A stretch of 43,097 bases of DNA from a virus (IMGVR_UViG_3300005366_000008:1-43097); one strand, 5' to 3'; counted from the stretch's first letter, positions 1-8,615 are shown. A program made the numbers and translations. Notes: generated from the letters alone by a model not told the origin.

Positions 1-432
1 CCCCACGCGATCGACCCTGGGCACCTGTATATGGTTCCCCACGTTGGTCACGACGACAGCAGTGGTTTCCAGTTCTTGAAGTTCCTCAAGCGCTCCGGTG
101 GGTCGGTCCAACACGAGAACGAACACGAAGGGACCAACGTGCAGTCGGTGCTGCGCGTCCTGATCGACCGCACCAAGTACCTCGACGGTCTGGTCCCTTG
201 CGTGGAGAACAAGGACGTGATCCACCATCTGCGCATGGCACTCCTGTCCTACGAGGGCCGGGCGTACCGTCGCAAGATCGACAAGGTGAACCGAGGCTCC
301 GTCGAGCACGAGTCGTTCCGTGAGCGCAACAAGGACCTCCCGTTCGACGAGGGCGGCTACAAGTTCGACCCTGCGATGCCTGGCATCGAGGAGCTCCCCG
401 TCGGCCCTGACGGCCACATCATCATTCCTTGA
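1..432 (+). CDS. Hypothetical protein, 5' end cut by the window
   Basis: The frame is open from base 1, so the visible 143 codons are probably the C-terminal part of a longer protein. An in-frame ATG at 31 has no ribosome binding site and is unlikely to be the start. The visible part is rich in His, Asp and Arg (for example VPHVGHDDSSGFQFL) and ends in GPDGHIIIP. I do not recognise the family. The stop lies just ahead of the ribosome binding site of the next gene. Confidence 0.6.
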   Translation, partial: PHAIDPGHLYMVPHVGHDDSSGFQFLKFLKRSGGSVQHENEHEGTNVQSVLRVLIDRTKYLDGLVPCVENKDVIHHLRMALLSYEGRAYRRKIDKVNRGSVEHESFRERNKDLPFDEGGYKFDPAMPGIEELPVGPDGHIIIP

Positions 433-442
433 GGAGAGGCTC

Positions 443-1786
443 ATGGTAGACATCATCAAACGCCTGATTGAACGCATGGCAACCAGGCTGTCGGCCGCGA
501 AGGTCGTCATGGATCAGTGGTCGGCTGTCTCGTCGGCTGCCGTGGCAGTCCCTGCCATGTCCGCGGCAGGTCATGCGCTGATGAACATTGCGACGGCCTC
601 CATCGACGAGGCCCTCAACCCTTACGCAGTGTTCATGCAGGACTTGCAGGATCGCCAAGGGCCCCGTCGTGTCATTCGTGAGGCCGCAGGATCCGACAAC
701 GATTCCGAGTACAGCCGGGTCAATTCGTACCCGCTGTTCATCAAGAGCAAACCCTTGCAGGTCCATCGACTCATGGACTTCATGCAGTCGCAAGGCCGGA
801 TCTGGAACACGGAGTACGTGGAAATCCATCCGGAAGACCCAGAGCTGGTCAACATGATGGCCAAGTGGCGAGCCAATCAGCTCGAGACCTTCCATTGGAT
901 CCCCGATGCAGGGTCCGCCGAGGTCACAGACGGCAATCACCCGGAGTGGAAGACGCAGGTTACGTTCTCGCTCTGCCCGTTGTTCGAGGAAGGTGCCTGC
1001 CGCGCGCGGATTGTCTTGCGCACCAAGGCCGGCAACGAGGCGACCACGTTGCTCAACTTCAGCTATGCGGAGCGGACGGACACGTGCATGTCGATTGGTC
1101 AGCACTACGGTGATCAAGCGTGGAACACACTGCGGGTCTGTATGTCTTCCCTGGCCAACATGGCGGTCTTGGTTGATCCTCAACTGTTCGCCACGGAGGT
1201 CACGGTCAGCAACGCTTACGAAGGACTGGTTCACCCTGGCTCGCTGGCCTACATGCCACACGCGATCGTCCGGCGTGGACTCGTCAAGTTCTTCGAAGCC
1301 AACGGCTGCGCCATCGAGGACTCTCCCGTAGGGTTCTACACAGGCCCAGGCAACCAGTACGAGCAGGTCACGAAGGTACTGACCTTCCTGGGTGAACCCG
1401 AGCTGACGGAGTCTGAGCGCAGCGGTCGTCACGCAGGTCTCGAAGAGTTCGAGTCGTGGGTCCGCTCTGACTCTCAGTGGCGTGACTACGTGGCTGATTA
1501 CTACGAGCAGGAACTGCTGGACGATCTCGAAGAGCACCTAGGGCGCATGATCCGCATCCGCCGGCTTTCCCACACCAGCGGTTCGTTCACAGCGACCATC
1601 GTGCTCAACGACGAGACCAAGACCGCCGAGATCAAAGTCTGGGACGTGTCTGCCAAGGTCTGGTACAAGCCGACCAACCGGACATGCTGGTACATCATCC
1701 AAGCGATGAAGGAACGTCGTGCCGCCTGGCTTGAAGAGCGTGAGGCGGCTGCACAACTGAAGGCAATGGAGGGTCCCGGTGCGTGA
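443..1786 (+). CDS. Hypothetical protein, 447 aa
   Basis: The ATG at 443 follows a strong ribosome binding site (GAGGAGAGG, 431-439). The open frame extends upstream to 320, but that stretch overlaps the previous gene and has no signal. The first 50 residues are Ala-rich and helical in character; the last 25 are charged and Glu-rich (EERREAAAQ-like). There is no transmembrane segment and no motif I recognise. It overlaps the next gene by 8 bases, which indicates a shared transcript. Function unknown. Confidence 0.75.
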   Translation: MVDIIKRLIERMATRLSAAKVVMDQWSAVSSAAVAVPAMSAAGHALMNIATASIDEALNPYAVFMQDLQDRQGPRRVIREAAGSDNDSEYSRVNSYPLFIKSKPLQVHRLMDFMQSQGRIWNTEYVEIHPEDPELVNMMAKWRANQLETFHWIPDAGSAEVTDGNHPEWKTQVTFSLCPLFEEGACRARIVLRTKAGNEATTLLNFSYAERTDTCMSIGQHYGDQAWNTLRVCMSSLANMAVLVDPQLFATEVTVSNAYEGLVHPGSLAYMPHAIVRRGLVKFFEANGCAIEDSPVGFYTGPGNQYEQVTKVLTFLGEPELTESERSGRHAGLEEFESWVRSDSQWRDYVADYYEQELLDDLEEHLGRMIRIRRLSHTSGSFTATIVLNDETKTAEIKVWDVSAKVWYKPTNRTCWYIIQAMKERRAAWLEEREAAAQLKAMEGPGA

Positions 1787-2303
1787 CTTCGGCATGTATG
1801 TGTTCAAGGACCTGGTCCTCCCACACGAGGAGTCAGGAGTCGTCCGTGGCAACATCGAAGTGCCACCCACGATCACCGAGATCGTCAACCTGATGGCCGA
1901 CAAGTGCTTCGTCCAGATGGAGAGCGATGACTTCTGCGACGAACTGGTGGACGTGCAGCCGGTTCCGCAACTCTTCGCGTCCATCGACTGGGTGCCGCAC
2001 GAACTGCTGGCCCTCATGGGACTCAGGGCGACTGACCAGGAGCATCTGGTGCTGACACCCGGCACGCTCGACCACGACGACGACATCTACCAGCTGAGCC
2101 TCATGTGGGTCTTGCGGGCCGATCCGGGGATGGCCTTTCGCCACACGCACCCTGACGGACCGTGGCTGTTCCACAGGCCAGGTGACTGGTATCTGTTCGA
2201 CGACCGGCTGTACCACGAGGTGTCGCCCCAGCAGGTCGACGGACGGGATCCTGCGTGGAACTCGATGTACGTGGCGTGGTGCATCAAGCTGGGGGCGCTA
2301 TGA
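1779..2303 (+). CDS. Hypothetical protein, possible double-stranded beta-helix (2OG/cupin-like) fold
   Basis: The start is GTG at 1779, with GGAGGG 6-11 bases upstream. The 174 aa protein is acidic. Its C-terminal half contains FRHTHPDGPW, then GDWYLFDDRLYHEV. Paired His/Asp residues followed by a distal His on a beta strand are the pattern of Fe(II)/2-oxoglutarate oxygenases and cupins. The match is by eye only and the full metal triad is not certain. It overlaps the preceding and following genes by a few bases. Confidence 0.7.
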   Translation: MRDFGMYVFKDLVLPHEESGVVRGNIEVPPTITEIVNLMADKCFVQMESDDFCDELVDVQPVPQLFASIDWVPHELLALMGLRATDQEHLVLTPGTLDHDDDIYQLSLMWVLRADPGMAFRHTHPDGPWLFHRPGDWYLFDDRLYHEVSPQQVDGRDPAWNSMYVAWCIKLGAL

Positions 2304-2515
2304 GCAACAGCCCCGCAGCTCTGTTCCGCCAGCTGGTCGTCAGAGCGCTCCGCGACGCGGTGCCGCTTCTGCTGATCCTCCTCGGCTACGTCTTCTTGGC
2401 CGTTGGCCTGCTGGTCTTGTCCATCAAGCTCAACGACTTCCGCCTCCTCTGGCTGCTTCTCCCGATCGTGCTCGCAGTCGGGATCGCAGTCGCAACCTAC
2501 CCGAGAACCAGATGA
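2300..2515 (+). CDS. Small two-helix membrane protein, 71 aa
   Basis: The ATG at 2300 overlaps the previous stop as ATGA, implying translational coupling. Two hydrophobic stretches, about residues 18-40 (PLLLILLGYVFLAVGLLVL) and 47-66, are joined by a short KLNDF turn, so a two-helix inner-membrane hairpin is expected. Size and topology would fit a holin or another small phage membrane protein, but no lysis gene lies nearby and I cannot assign a role. Confidence 0.7.
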   Translation: MSNSPAALFRQLVVRALRDAVPLLLILLGYVFLAVGLLVLSIKLNDFRLLWLLLPIVLAVGIAVATYPRTR

Positions 2516-2985
2516 AAGCATGGATCAGAACGTGCCAGTCCTGCGGCAACAAACAGCAGGACACGCAGCCTGAGTACGGAGGGCAGATGAGCACCGCCTA
2601 CAGGGAGCGCAAGTGCCGGAGCTGCAAGAGCAGCGACCTCGACTACGGATCCGAAAAGGACCTGGAGCCGAACGGTAAAGACGAAGCACAACACACAGGA
2701 GCGTCCATGTCGAAAAACAGCATCATGATCGCCGTCTCGGGACCTCCCGGGATCGGCAAGTCTGCCGTGTCCCAGCTGATCGCGCAGACCTTGCAGAACC
2801 ACGGGTTCGAGACCACGATGGTCGGAACCGTCTCCGTCCGCTCTCCGGAGAAGCTGACGACGGCCCTCCAGTCGGTGGCCAAGGTCGCCAGGGTCACGAT
2901 CGGTGAGCTACGCCAGCAACCGATCCTGGAAGCGACGACCAAGGTCATCGGCGCCGACTCCGGCGAAGGGGACGACAATGGCTGA
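2512..2985 (+). CDS. Zinc-ribbon plus P-loop protein, 157 aa
   Basis: The ATG at 2512 overlaps the upstream stop as ATGA. Residues 8-45 carry two CxxC pairs (CQSC and CRSC), a zinc ribbon. After a polar linker comes a Walker A motif, SGPPGIGKS, followed by a short helix-rich tail; the C-terminal part is only about 90 aa, short for a complete NTPase. An internal ATG at 2707 has its own AGGAG at 2697-2701, and the linker DNA resembles the phage promoter motif. The P-loop part may therefore also be made separately. Confidence 0.7.
   Translation: MKAWIRTCQSCGNKQQDTQPEYGGQMSTAYRERKCRSCKSSDLDYGSEKDLEPNGKDEAQHTGASMSKNSIMIAVSGPPGIGKSAVSQLIAQTLQNHGFETTMVGTVSVRSPEKLTTALQSVAKVARVTIGELRQQPILEATTKVIGADSGEGDDNG
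2671..2686 (+). promoter_or_regulatory. Variant of the AACTGTAAAG promoter-like motif, inside a gene
   Basis: AACGGTAAAGACGAAG differs at few positions from the intergenic copies AACTGTAAAGACCAAG at 11917 and 25446. It lies 21 bases before the internal ATG at 2707, which has its own ribosome binding site. It could drive the P-loop part of this reading frame alone. Because it is coding sequence, chance resemblance is possible. Confidence 0.35.
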
Positions 2986-3364
2986 TCCCCTGTACCTGCT
3001 GCTGAAGGCACGAGAGGCACTCTCGCTGATCGCAACCTGGCCGCGTGAACGCGAGGGCGATGCGGTGGGCGCTCGCATGCGTGAAGCTGCGTCTGATGCG
3101 CTCGAAGAGCTCCGCCAACGCGGTGCCCCTCCGCTCTACACGCCGTGGATGCCGTACCTGGTCGACCGCGCTGACGGCGTCAAGGGTCACTACTGCATCG
3201 GCCGATCCGACCTGCGCGGCACGCACTACTACTGGAACGCGAAGCTGAAGGACTGGGCTTCGTGTTGCGACAGCGTGATGTCGCTCGAGCAGGCGCTCGT
3301 GGTGCTCAAGTCGATGCAGCCGACGCTGCGAATCGACGTGGACGGCCTGTCCAAGCCGCTGTAA
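2978..3364 (+). CDS. Hypothetical protein, 128 aa
   Basis: The ATG at 2978 overlaps the previous gene by 8 bases and is preceded by GAAGGGG. The N-terminal half is helical and charged; the C-terminal half is aromatic (GTHYYWNAKLKDWASC) and ends in SKPL. No recognised domain. It belongs to the same run of overlapping genes as its neighbours. Confidence 0.75.
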   Translation: MADPLYLLLKAREALSLIATWPREREGDAVGARMREAASDALEELRQRGAPPLYTPWMPYLVDRADGVKGHYCIGRSDLRGTHYYWNAKLKDWASCCDSVMSLEQALVVLKSMQPTLRIDVDGLSKPL

Positions 3365-3385
3365 GATCAACGAGAGGAGACACTG

Positions 3386-3916
3386 ATGGTGATCAACACG
3401 CGCGAGCCCTCGTCGATCGAGATTGACCTGGGCTCGCTGAAGATGGCAGCGCGCTTCAACGGCAAGGCCCTCCAGTTCTCGTGGGACAACAAGGCCGAGG
3501 CGCAGTCCGGTTCGTTCCACGTGCGAGGGCTCGAAGCCGGCTATCTGATGCAGGCCATCCGCTTCATGGGCACGCCCGGCGGCCGGTGGATGCTCGACGG
3601 GACCGAGGACTGGCACAAGGGCAAGTACGACTTCCGCGACCGGTCTCAGCTTGCCATGGGCTATCTGTCCGACGACGAGCTGGCCAACGGTGCGTTCATG
3701 AACTACGACGTGCGACCGCGCGTCGAAGACCTGATCGCTGGTACGGCCTTCACAGGTCTCGTCTGGCTCACGGCCACCAAGGAGCGCATCCGCTGGCTCT
3801 CCCGACGATTGCAGGACTACGAGCGTCCGATGGACGAGCGTTCGGCCGACGAGCTGCGGGCTCTGATTGCCGAGGCCACGACTGAACTGCAACGCCGGGA
3901 GATGCTCAGTGATTGA
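3386..3916 (+). CDS. Hypothetical protein, 176 aa
   Basis: A strong ribosome binding site (GAGAGGAGA) precedes the ATG at 3386. The protein looks beta-rich in its first 60 residues and ends in a charged helix (RSADELRALIAEATTELQRR). There is no signal peptide, membrane segment or motif that I recognise. It overlaps the GTG start of the next gene by 8 bases. Confidence 0.75.
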   Translation: MVINTREPSSIEIDLGSLKMAARFNGKALQFSWDNKAEAQSGSFHVRGLEAGYLMQAIRFMGTPGGRWMLDGTEDWHKGKYDFRDRSQLAMGYLSDDELANGAFMNYDVRPRVEDLIAGTAFTGLVWLTATKERIRWLSRRLQDYERPMDERSADELRALIAEATTELQRREMLSD

Positions 3917-4259
3917 CATCGACGTAGAAGCCAAGGCCGGCGATGGCATCGAGTGTCCGCTCAGGATCTTGCAGACCTTGGGCGACAAGGAGTGGGTTCG
4001 TCAGAACGAGCAGGCCCTCAAGGACCTGTTCCCTGAGACGTGGACCCATGTGATGAACCTGAACCCGGTGGCCATCGGGTTCGGGCTCAAGTTGATCGGC
4101 GTCGACTACCGAACCGATGCCGAGTACTGCAAGGTCATCCAGTTCTTCGAGGACGTCGGGATCCTCATGCGCGACGGCTACCAGGTTCGTCGCTCCCACC
4201 TACCTGTCTTCGACGAGAAGGGGAATGCAATTGGACACAAGCGCAAGCGCTCTCAGTGA
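3909..4259 (+). CDS. Hypothetical protein, 116 aa
   Basis: I place the start at GTG 3909, seven bases after GGGAG. Extending upstream in frame would add a Cys/Arg-rich stretch that is clearly the shadow of the previous gene. The product is mixed alpha/beta, contains RILQTLGDKEWVRQNE, and ends in a basic tail (HKRKRSQ). Spacing of helices and strands loosely suggests a small winged helix, but this is weak. Function unknown. Confidence 0.7.
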   Translation: MIDIDVEAKAGDGIECPLRILQTLGDKEWVRQNEQALKDLFPETWTHVMNLNPVAIGFGLKLIGVDYRTDAEYCKVIQFFEDVGILMRDGYQVRRSHLPVFDEKGNAIGHKRKRSQ

Positions 4260-4821
4260 GCAGGCCATGTACGAGGTCGTGGCTGCCGACTTCGTAGGTG
4301 ATGGGTCCACCGAGGACTCGATCTACTGGGTCATTGGCACCCACGCCATGTGTGCCGAGGTGACGAGCGGCACAGGCGCCTCGTTCCTCAACATCGCGAT
4401 GAGCCCGAGGACGGCGCGGTCGGCGATCTCGCACGGCGATATCGACTTCCACCTCTACAAGCCGGAAGACTCAACGCGTCTGAAGCGCCTGCTGGTCCTT
4501 CACAAACGGATCGCCGACATGAAGGCCAAGGCGAAGGCCGAACCGGTCACTCCTCCGGACCTGGACCCGGTGCTGCACTGGGCTGTCTATCTGTCCGAAG
4601 AGGCGGCCCGTCGCAAGGACCCTGCTGATCCCGTGTTCAACGTGGCGGCGACGAAGAGCAAGATGGGCGCCATCGCCTGCCAGTTCCGGATCAAGCCGCT
4701 GATGTTCTGCTCGCTGACCGGCCGAGCCGAGCTGATCGACCAAGCCCACATCCGGTTCACGCTGCCTGATGACTTCGCGGCCCTGCGCGATGCTGTGCTT
4801 GCTGCACGAGGAGCAACCTGA
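4225..4821 (+). CDS. Hypothetical protein, 198 aa
   Basis: The ATG at 4225 has GAGAAGGGG upstream and overlaps the previous gene by 35 bases. A second candidate ATG at 4267 would avoid the overlap. The protein has an N-terminal alpha/beta region, a Lys/Ala-rich helix near residue 100 (MKAKAKAEPVTPP), and a C-terminal helical part. No family recognised. Confidence 0.7.
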   Translation: MQLDTSASALSEQAMYEVVAADFVGDGSTEDSIYWVIGTHAMCAEVTSGTGASFLNIAMSPRTARSAISHGDIDFHLYKPEDSTRLKRLLVLHKRIADMKAKAKAEPVTPPDLDPVLHWAVYLSEEAARRKDPADPVFNVAATKSKMGAIACQFRIKPLMFCSLTGRAELIDQAHIRFTLPDDFAALRDAVLAARGAT

Positions 4822-5054
4822 TGGCAAAGCGCATGGAAGACGGCGAACGCCGTGTGATCAAGCCGCCCCTCGGCAAGTACCGGTCGTCGACCGAGCAGTT
4901 CGAGGTCATCGCGTTCCGTGAGGACTGCGACACGCCCTACGTGATCCTCAAGAACCACAAGACCGGTGAAGAGCACCAGCTGACCGACAGCGGTGCCGAA
5001 GACCTGGCACAGCGGATCTACAAGGCCCTGTCCATCCTCCCTAGCTCCAAGTAA
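4821..5054 (+). CDS. Small hypothetical protein, 77 aa
   Basis: The ATG at 4821 overlaps the last base of the preceding gene and has GAGGAG upstream. The small, charged, probably soluble product contains FREDCDTPYVILKNHKTGEEHQ, which looks like a short beta hairpin domain, followed by a helix. It lies directly before the Nudix gene and is probably co-transcribed with it. Confidence 0.7.
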   Translation: MAKRMEDGERRVIKPPLGKYRSSTEQFEVIAFREDCDTPYVILKNHKTGEEHQLTDSGAEDLAQRIYKALSILPSSK

Positions 5055-5062
5055 GGATCACC

Positions 5063-5680
5063 ATGAAACACTTCAACCTGAAGACCGGCTTGACGGTCTC
5101 CGTGGCGCCCAAGGCCACCTCGGAAGAGATCGACTTCTACAAGCGCGTCTACAACGATACGATGGGCACGAGCGGCCACGCTCCGGACATCGAGAACCGG
5201 TTCTCGGTGGGCTACGCGATCGACCTGACGAACATGGAGGTCGCGCTGATCCGCAAGAACCGCGGACCGTCCTTCAACGTCGGCAAGTTCAACGGCGTCG
5301 GTGGTCACATCAAGGTCGGCGAAAGCCCAGTCGGTGGCATCCGTCGTGAAGCCGCCGAGGAGATGGGCATCTGGTTGCCTGGCCCCGGCCAGTGGCAACT
5401 GTTCCACCAGGAGCGACGGACTGCCGTGCGCGAAGGGACCACGCTGTACTTCTACTGCGCGTCGGTCCCTGGTCTGCGCGGGCTGGTCCGGACGATGACC
5501 GACGAAGAGGTCGTGATCGTCAACATCTGGGACTTCCTGGAGATCCTGGCGAAGCCTGGCCCGGACGGCCTGTTCGAGTTGGGTACTGAGAACTCGAACT
5601 TCGTCTACAACCTCGGCTACCTGCTGCCGATGGCTGTGACCTGGCTGCAGAACCCGCAGCACGCTTACACGGAGGGCTGA
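5063..5680 (+). CDS. Nudix hydrolase, 205 aa
   Basis: Residues 81-103 form a complete Nudix box, GX5EX7REUXEEXGU, with the metal-binding REAAEEMGI at 95-103. Nudix enzymes hydrolyse nucleoside diphosphates linked to another moiety, for example damaged dNTPs, NADH or capped RNA. Phage members often sanitise nucleotide pools, but the substrate cannot be told from the sequence. The N-terminal 50 residues precede the usual Nudix core. The ATG at 5063 follows AAGGATCACC, a modest ribosome binding site. Confidence 0.9.
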   Translation: MKHFNLKTGLTVSVAPKATSEEIDFYKRVYNDTMGTSGHAPDIENRFSVGYAIDLTNMEVALIRKNRGPSFNVGKFNGVGGHIKVGESPVGGIRREAAEEMGIWLPGPGQWQLFHQERRTAVREGTTLYFYCASVPGLRGLVRTMTDEEVVIVNIWDFLEILAKPGPDGLFELGTENSNFVYNLGYLLPMAVTWLQNPQHAYTEG

Positions 5681-5682
5681 TC

Positions 5683-5907
5683 ATGAGCCAGAGCCAAGTG
5701 GACCGCGACGCCTGGGAAGCGCAGCACTACGCGCAGATGCGTCGTGACAACCCGGACTTCGACAAGCCGAAGGCCGACCCGAGAGCGAAGCTCCGCAAGG
5801 AGCTGCGTGAGAACGATCCGACGTTGCCGGCCGTGGTTGGGAACAACAACCTGAGCGCTGGCCGGTTCAGCAGCCTTGCCGAAGATCATGGCAACGGTGG
5901 TCGCTGA
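5683..5907 (+). CDS. Small charged hypothetical protein, 74 aa
   Basis: GGAGGG precedes the ATG at 5683, two bases after the Nudix stop. The protein is strongly charged (DFDKPKADPRAKLRKELRE), probably largely helical or disordered, and ends in a Gly/Asn-rich tail. No recognised domain. Position suggests co-expression with the Nudix gene. Confidence 0.65.
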   Translation: MSQSQVDRDAWEAQHYAQMRRDNPDFDKPKADPRAKLRKELRENDPTLPAVVGNNNLSAGRFSSLAEDHGNGGR

Positions 5908-6106
5908 ACCAACAGCTCCGGAGCCCTCCGAACCAGAGGGGTTCCTGTTCGAGGGCCGGTCCGTATTCATCGTGACCGGCCCCTGCACGTTCTACGTGCA
6001 GAACCTGACCTCCGAGATTATCGAAAGGCCGATCTTGGAGAACCTGCCGAGGCTCAAGCCGAATGAGCCTTGGTACAACCGCCACAGACCAAAGGCAAAG
6101 CGATGA
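5888..6106 (+). CDS. Small hypothetical protein, 72 aa
   Basis: The ATG at 5888 overlaps the previous gene by 20 bases; an in-frame TTG at 5876 is an alternative. The N-terminus is Pro/Glu-rich (APEPSEPEG), followed by a short beta region and a basic tail (NRHRPKAKR). No transmembrane segment. Unrecognised. Its stop overlaps the next ATG as ATGA. Confidence 0.6.
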   Translation: MATVVAEPTAPEPSEPEGFLFEGRSVFIVTGPCTFYVQNLTSEIIERPILENLPRLKPNEPWYNRHRPKAKR

Positions 6107-6648
6107 AGCTCTACACAGAGATCACCGAGGAGCAGAAGGCGTTCTGTCAGGCCAACGGCTACTACTGGCCGCACCTGATCCGAGGACGCATCTGCGCAAT
6201 CCACCGGTTCTTCACGACCACTGGCGTCCTGTTCGGGATCGACCCTGACCCGCATGGTGTCATGTGCGAGCGCCGCTACTGCTTCGCCGAGCCGTCGGAC
6301 GCCATGCAGGCTCTCGACTACTGGGCTGAACACCCGAACATGCTGCATGCGACTGGCCCGTGGAAGAAGGTCAAGGGCATGATCCGTCGTGACCCCAACG
6401 ACAACGGGGCGCGCAACGAGATGGGACTCGACAACCGCCCGGCAGACCTCTGGCTGGCCATGCGCAACATGGCGGCCGTCACATCTGACATGGACGTGAT
6501 GGTCCGCATGGATCGGATCGTCCCTGTCCCGGAGAGCCTGGACGCCATGTGGGAGCAACACGATCAACCGGACTTCGAGTTCCCGCACTACGAAGCTCCG
6601 CTCAGCAACGAAATGGGAGCGTGCCCGCTCCTCTACCGAGGCTACTGA
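6103..6648 (+). CDS. Hypothetical protein, 181 aa
   Basis: ATGA overlap with the previous gene sets the start at 6103. Residues 1-60 are aromatic and Cys/His-containing (CQANGYYWPHLIRGRIC, then CERRYCF), which could bind metal, though spacing matches no finger I know. The C-terminal half has an acidic stretch and ends in LLYRGY. Function unknown. Confidence 0.7.
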   Translation: MKLYTEITEEQKAFCQANGYYWPHLIRGRICAIHRFFTTTGVLFGIDPDPHGVMCERRYCFAEPSDAMQALDYWAEHPNMLHATGPWKKVKGMIRRDPNDNGARNEMGLDNRPADLWLAMRNMAAVTSDMDVMVRMDRIVPVPESLDAMWEQHDQPDFEFPHYEAPLSNEMGACPLLYRGY

Positions 6649-6651
6649 ACC

Positions 6652-8382
6652 ATGAGTGAAACGACTGCAGACGCCGAAGGAACAGTTGTTCGCAAGGCCT
6701 TCTTCAAGGTCGACGGTGCATGGATCGCCGACTTCGCACTCCAGCGTGTCGATGAACGCGCATGGGACCGTGCGCTGACCTTCCTGACCGAGACCCTGGA
6801 TGGCATGTCCACCGATGACGCGATCTCGATCCTCAAGGGTGAGGCCACGCTGGCCGGTCGCTCCGATGGGCCGCGCGGGATCTATCTGCGCCGCCTGCCC
6901 AAGGACGGGCCTACGATGAAGGCGCGGCAGGCCCGCATGGACTTCATGTACGGCGACCTGTTCCGGTACGGCGACAAGATCTGGCAGCCCTACGCCATCG
7001 TGTCCGGCTGGTGCAAGGACGACTACCAGTGGGCGCTGACGCACCGCGGTCACTACAAGATCTTCAACGTGATCGACGACAAGCTGAACGGGGCGCTCCG
7101 CAGCCTCTACTACGCTGACAACCCGAGCCAGGACATGCTGGTCCGGATCCCTGTGCGCTGGGTCGGCGAGTTCCTGGTCGGTGACGTGCTCTGCCGACGC
7201 CTGGTCGATCCGCCGCCCTTCTGGATCCGTGTGAGCACCAACGACCCGGTGCAGTTCATCGAGCGGATGAACCTGTTCAAGCTTCGCCTCGTTGGTGCGA
7301 CCCTCGACAAGGTCGGCAACTCCTACGAGGTGCGTGACATGAAGGCCAAGGATGTCGAGACCTTGGAGACCGTGTCGCAAGTCTCCGAGGAGCTGGAGAA
7401 GGCACTGCCGGAGGAAGGGTTTGCCGACAAGGCAGAGCGCGACATGGTCATCCAGGAGCAGCAACGCCTCTGGGACACGCTGTTGAAGGCGACTGCGGAC
7501 TACCTGGAGAAGCCTGTCCCTGACGAGCACTACGCTGAGCTCCGCGACATGGAAAAGGCGTTCGAGAAGGGCGTCGACACGCTGCACCGCTACATCAGCG
7601 ACACGGAATGGAAGGAGGTCGACCGTCTGCGCTTTGCGTTCACGACGGCTGCCGAGAAGATCCTGGGCAACAAGGTCCGCGAACAGGCCGACAAGGTCGG
7701 AGGCTGGATCGAGATCCCGCTGATCACCGATGACGGCAAGCCCTGGGACAAGCAGAAGACGTTGCGCGTCCCTCGCAACCCGTTCCTTCGCTGGGCCATG
7801 CGCGACAACTTCAACTTCGAGGACTACGGGATCGACGTGCCGTGGGCGTGGGTCGCAGGCTCCGGCTGGAAGATGGCGAACGATGATCCGAACCACACGG
7901 ACTGGATGCTGGGCGCCGGGATCCCGCTCGAGGAGGCCTACGACCGCTCGCGTGCTGACAAGGAGGTCACGCTGGGGCAGATCGTGCGCAACAGTTCGAT
8001 CCATCACCGGCACGCGCTGGTCAAGGAGTACACAGCACGCGAGTTCACGGTACTGGCCGGCGATCCGAGGCGAACGACATGCTACGGGCCGGTGGTTCAC
8101 CCTGGTCCTGGCGAGCGCGTGCCGCCTGGCTCGATCGCCATTGTCCCCAACGCAGGGCCGGACTACCAGCTCGCAATGGAGACGGCCAACATGGAAACCC
8201 CGGACCACAAGCGCGGCCTCATCATCTGCGAGACGGGTGGCAAGCTGGCGCACCTGGCTGTCGTGGGCCGCGAGTACAAGTGCGTGGTCCTCATGCTGCC
8301 CAACGCGCTCAAGCTGTTCCAACCGCCGCGCGACGTTTGGGTCGACCTGCGCGAAGGCCGGATCGAACCGATCGTCTACTAG
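6652..8382 (+). CDS. Large protein with C-terminal PEP-utiliser (phosphohistidine swivel) domain, 576 aa
   Basis: The last 85 residues resemble the PEP-utilising enzyme mobile domain: GSIAIVPNAGPDY, then ETGGKLAHLAVVGRE with the expected phospho-carrier His at about residue 534, then NALKLF and VDLREGRIEPI. In PEP synthase, PPDK and rifampin phosphotransferase this His shuttles phosphate from an ATP-grasp domain. A C-terminal His domain is the rifampin phosphotransferase order. I do not recognise the first 480 residues as ATP-grasp; residues 230-330 are helical and charged. The donor and acceptor are unknown. Confidence 0.65.
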   Translation: MSETTADAEGTVVRKAFFKVDGAWIADFALQRVDERAWDRALTFLTETLDGMSTDDAISILKGEATLAGRSDGPRGIYLRRLPKDGPTMKARQARMDFMYGDLFRYGDKIWQPYAIVSGWCKDDYQWALTHRGHYKIFNVIDDKLNGALRSLYYADNPSQDMLVRIPVRWVGEFLVGDVLCRRLVDPPPFWIRVSTNDPVQFIERMNLFKLRLVGATLDKVGNSYEVRDMKAKDVETLETVSQVSEELEKALPEEGFADKAERDMVIQEQQRLWDTLLKATADYLEKPVPDEHYAELRDMEKAFEKGVDTLHRYISDTEWKEVDRLRFAFTTAAEKILGNKVREQADKVGGWIEIPLITDDGKPWDKQKTLRVPRNPFLRWAMRDNFNFEDYGIDVPWAWVAGSGWKMANDDPNHTDWMLGAGIPLEEAYDRSRADKEVTLGQIVRNSSIHHRHALVKEYTAREFTVLAGDPRRTTCYGPVVHPGPGERVPPGSIAIVPNAGPDYQLAMETANMETPDHKRGLIICETGGKLAHLAVVGREYKCVVLMLPNALKLFQPPRDVWVDLREGRIEPIVY

Positions 8383-8390
8383 GAGAGGCC

Positions 8391-8615
8391 ATGCCGAGGA
8401 AGAAGCCTGTGTTCCAGACCGACGCGCAAGGGCGTCGTTGCCGGGACGTGCAGATTGAAGCTGGTCATCAAGGGCTGGAGACCATGAACCTCCAGCTCAG
8501 CCGGTGTGCCGTCGGTACGCTCGTGACTGACAAGTCCGGCTTCCACAAGCCGGTCTTCGTCAGCGACGAGCTGCTGAACCATCTGAAAACCTTCGTGGCC
8601 GATGCGGCCAAGTGA
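8391..8615 (+). CDS. Small hypothetical protein, 74 aa
   Basis: AGGAGAGG lies directly ahead of the ATG at 8391. The open frame extends upstream into the preceding gene, but only this start has a ribosome binding site. The product is basic at its N-terminus (MPRKKPVFQ) and has a short alternating beta region followed by a C-terminal helix. Unrecognised. Probably co-transcribed with the swivel-domain gene. Confidence 0.65.
   Translation: MPRKKPVFQTDAQGRRCRDVQIEAGHQGLETMNLQLSRCAVGTLVTDKSGFHKPVFVSDELLNHLKTFVADAAK

Noticed and set aside
5992-8322. A 776-codon open frame on the minus strand
   Set aside because: It is fully antisense to the swivel-domain gene and its neighbours, rich in Arg, Val and His without motifs. 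A typical GC-rich shadow.
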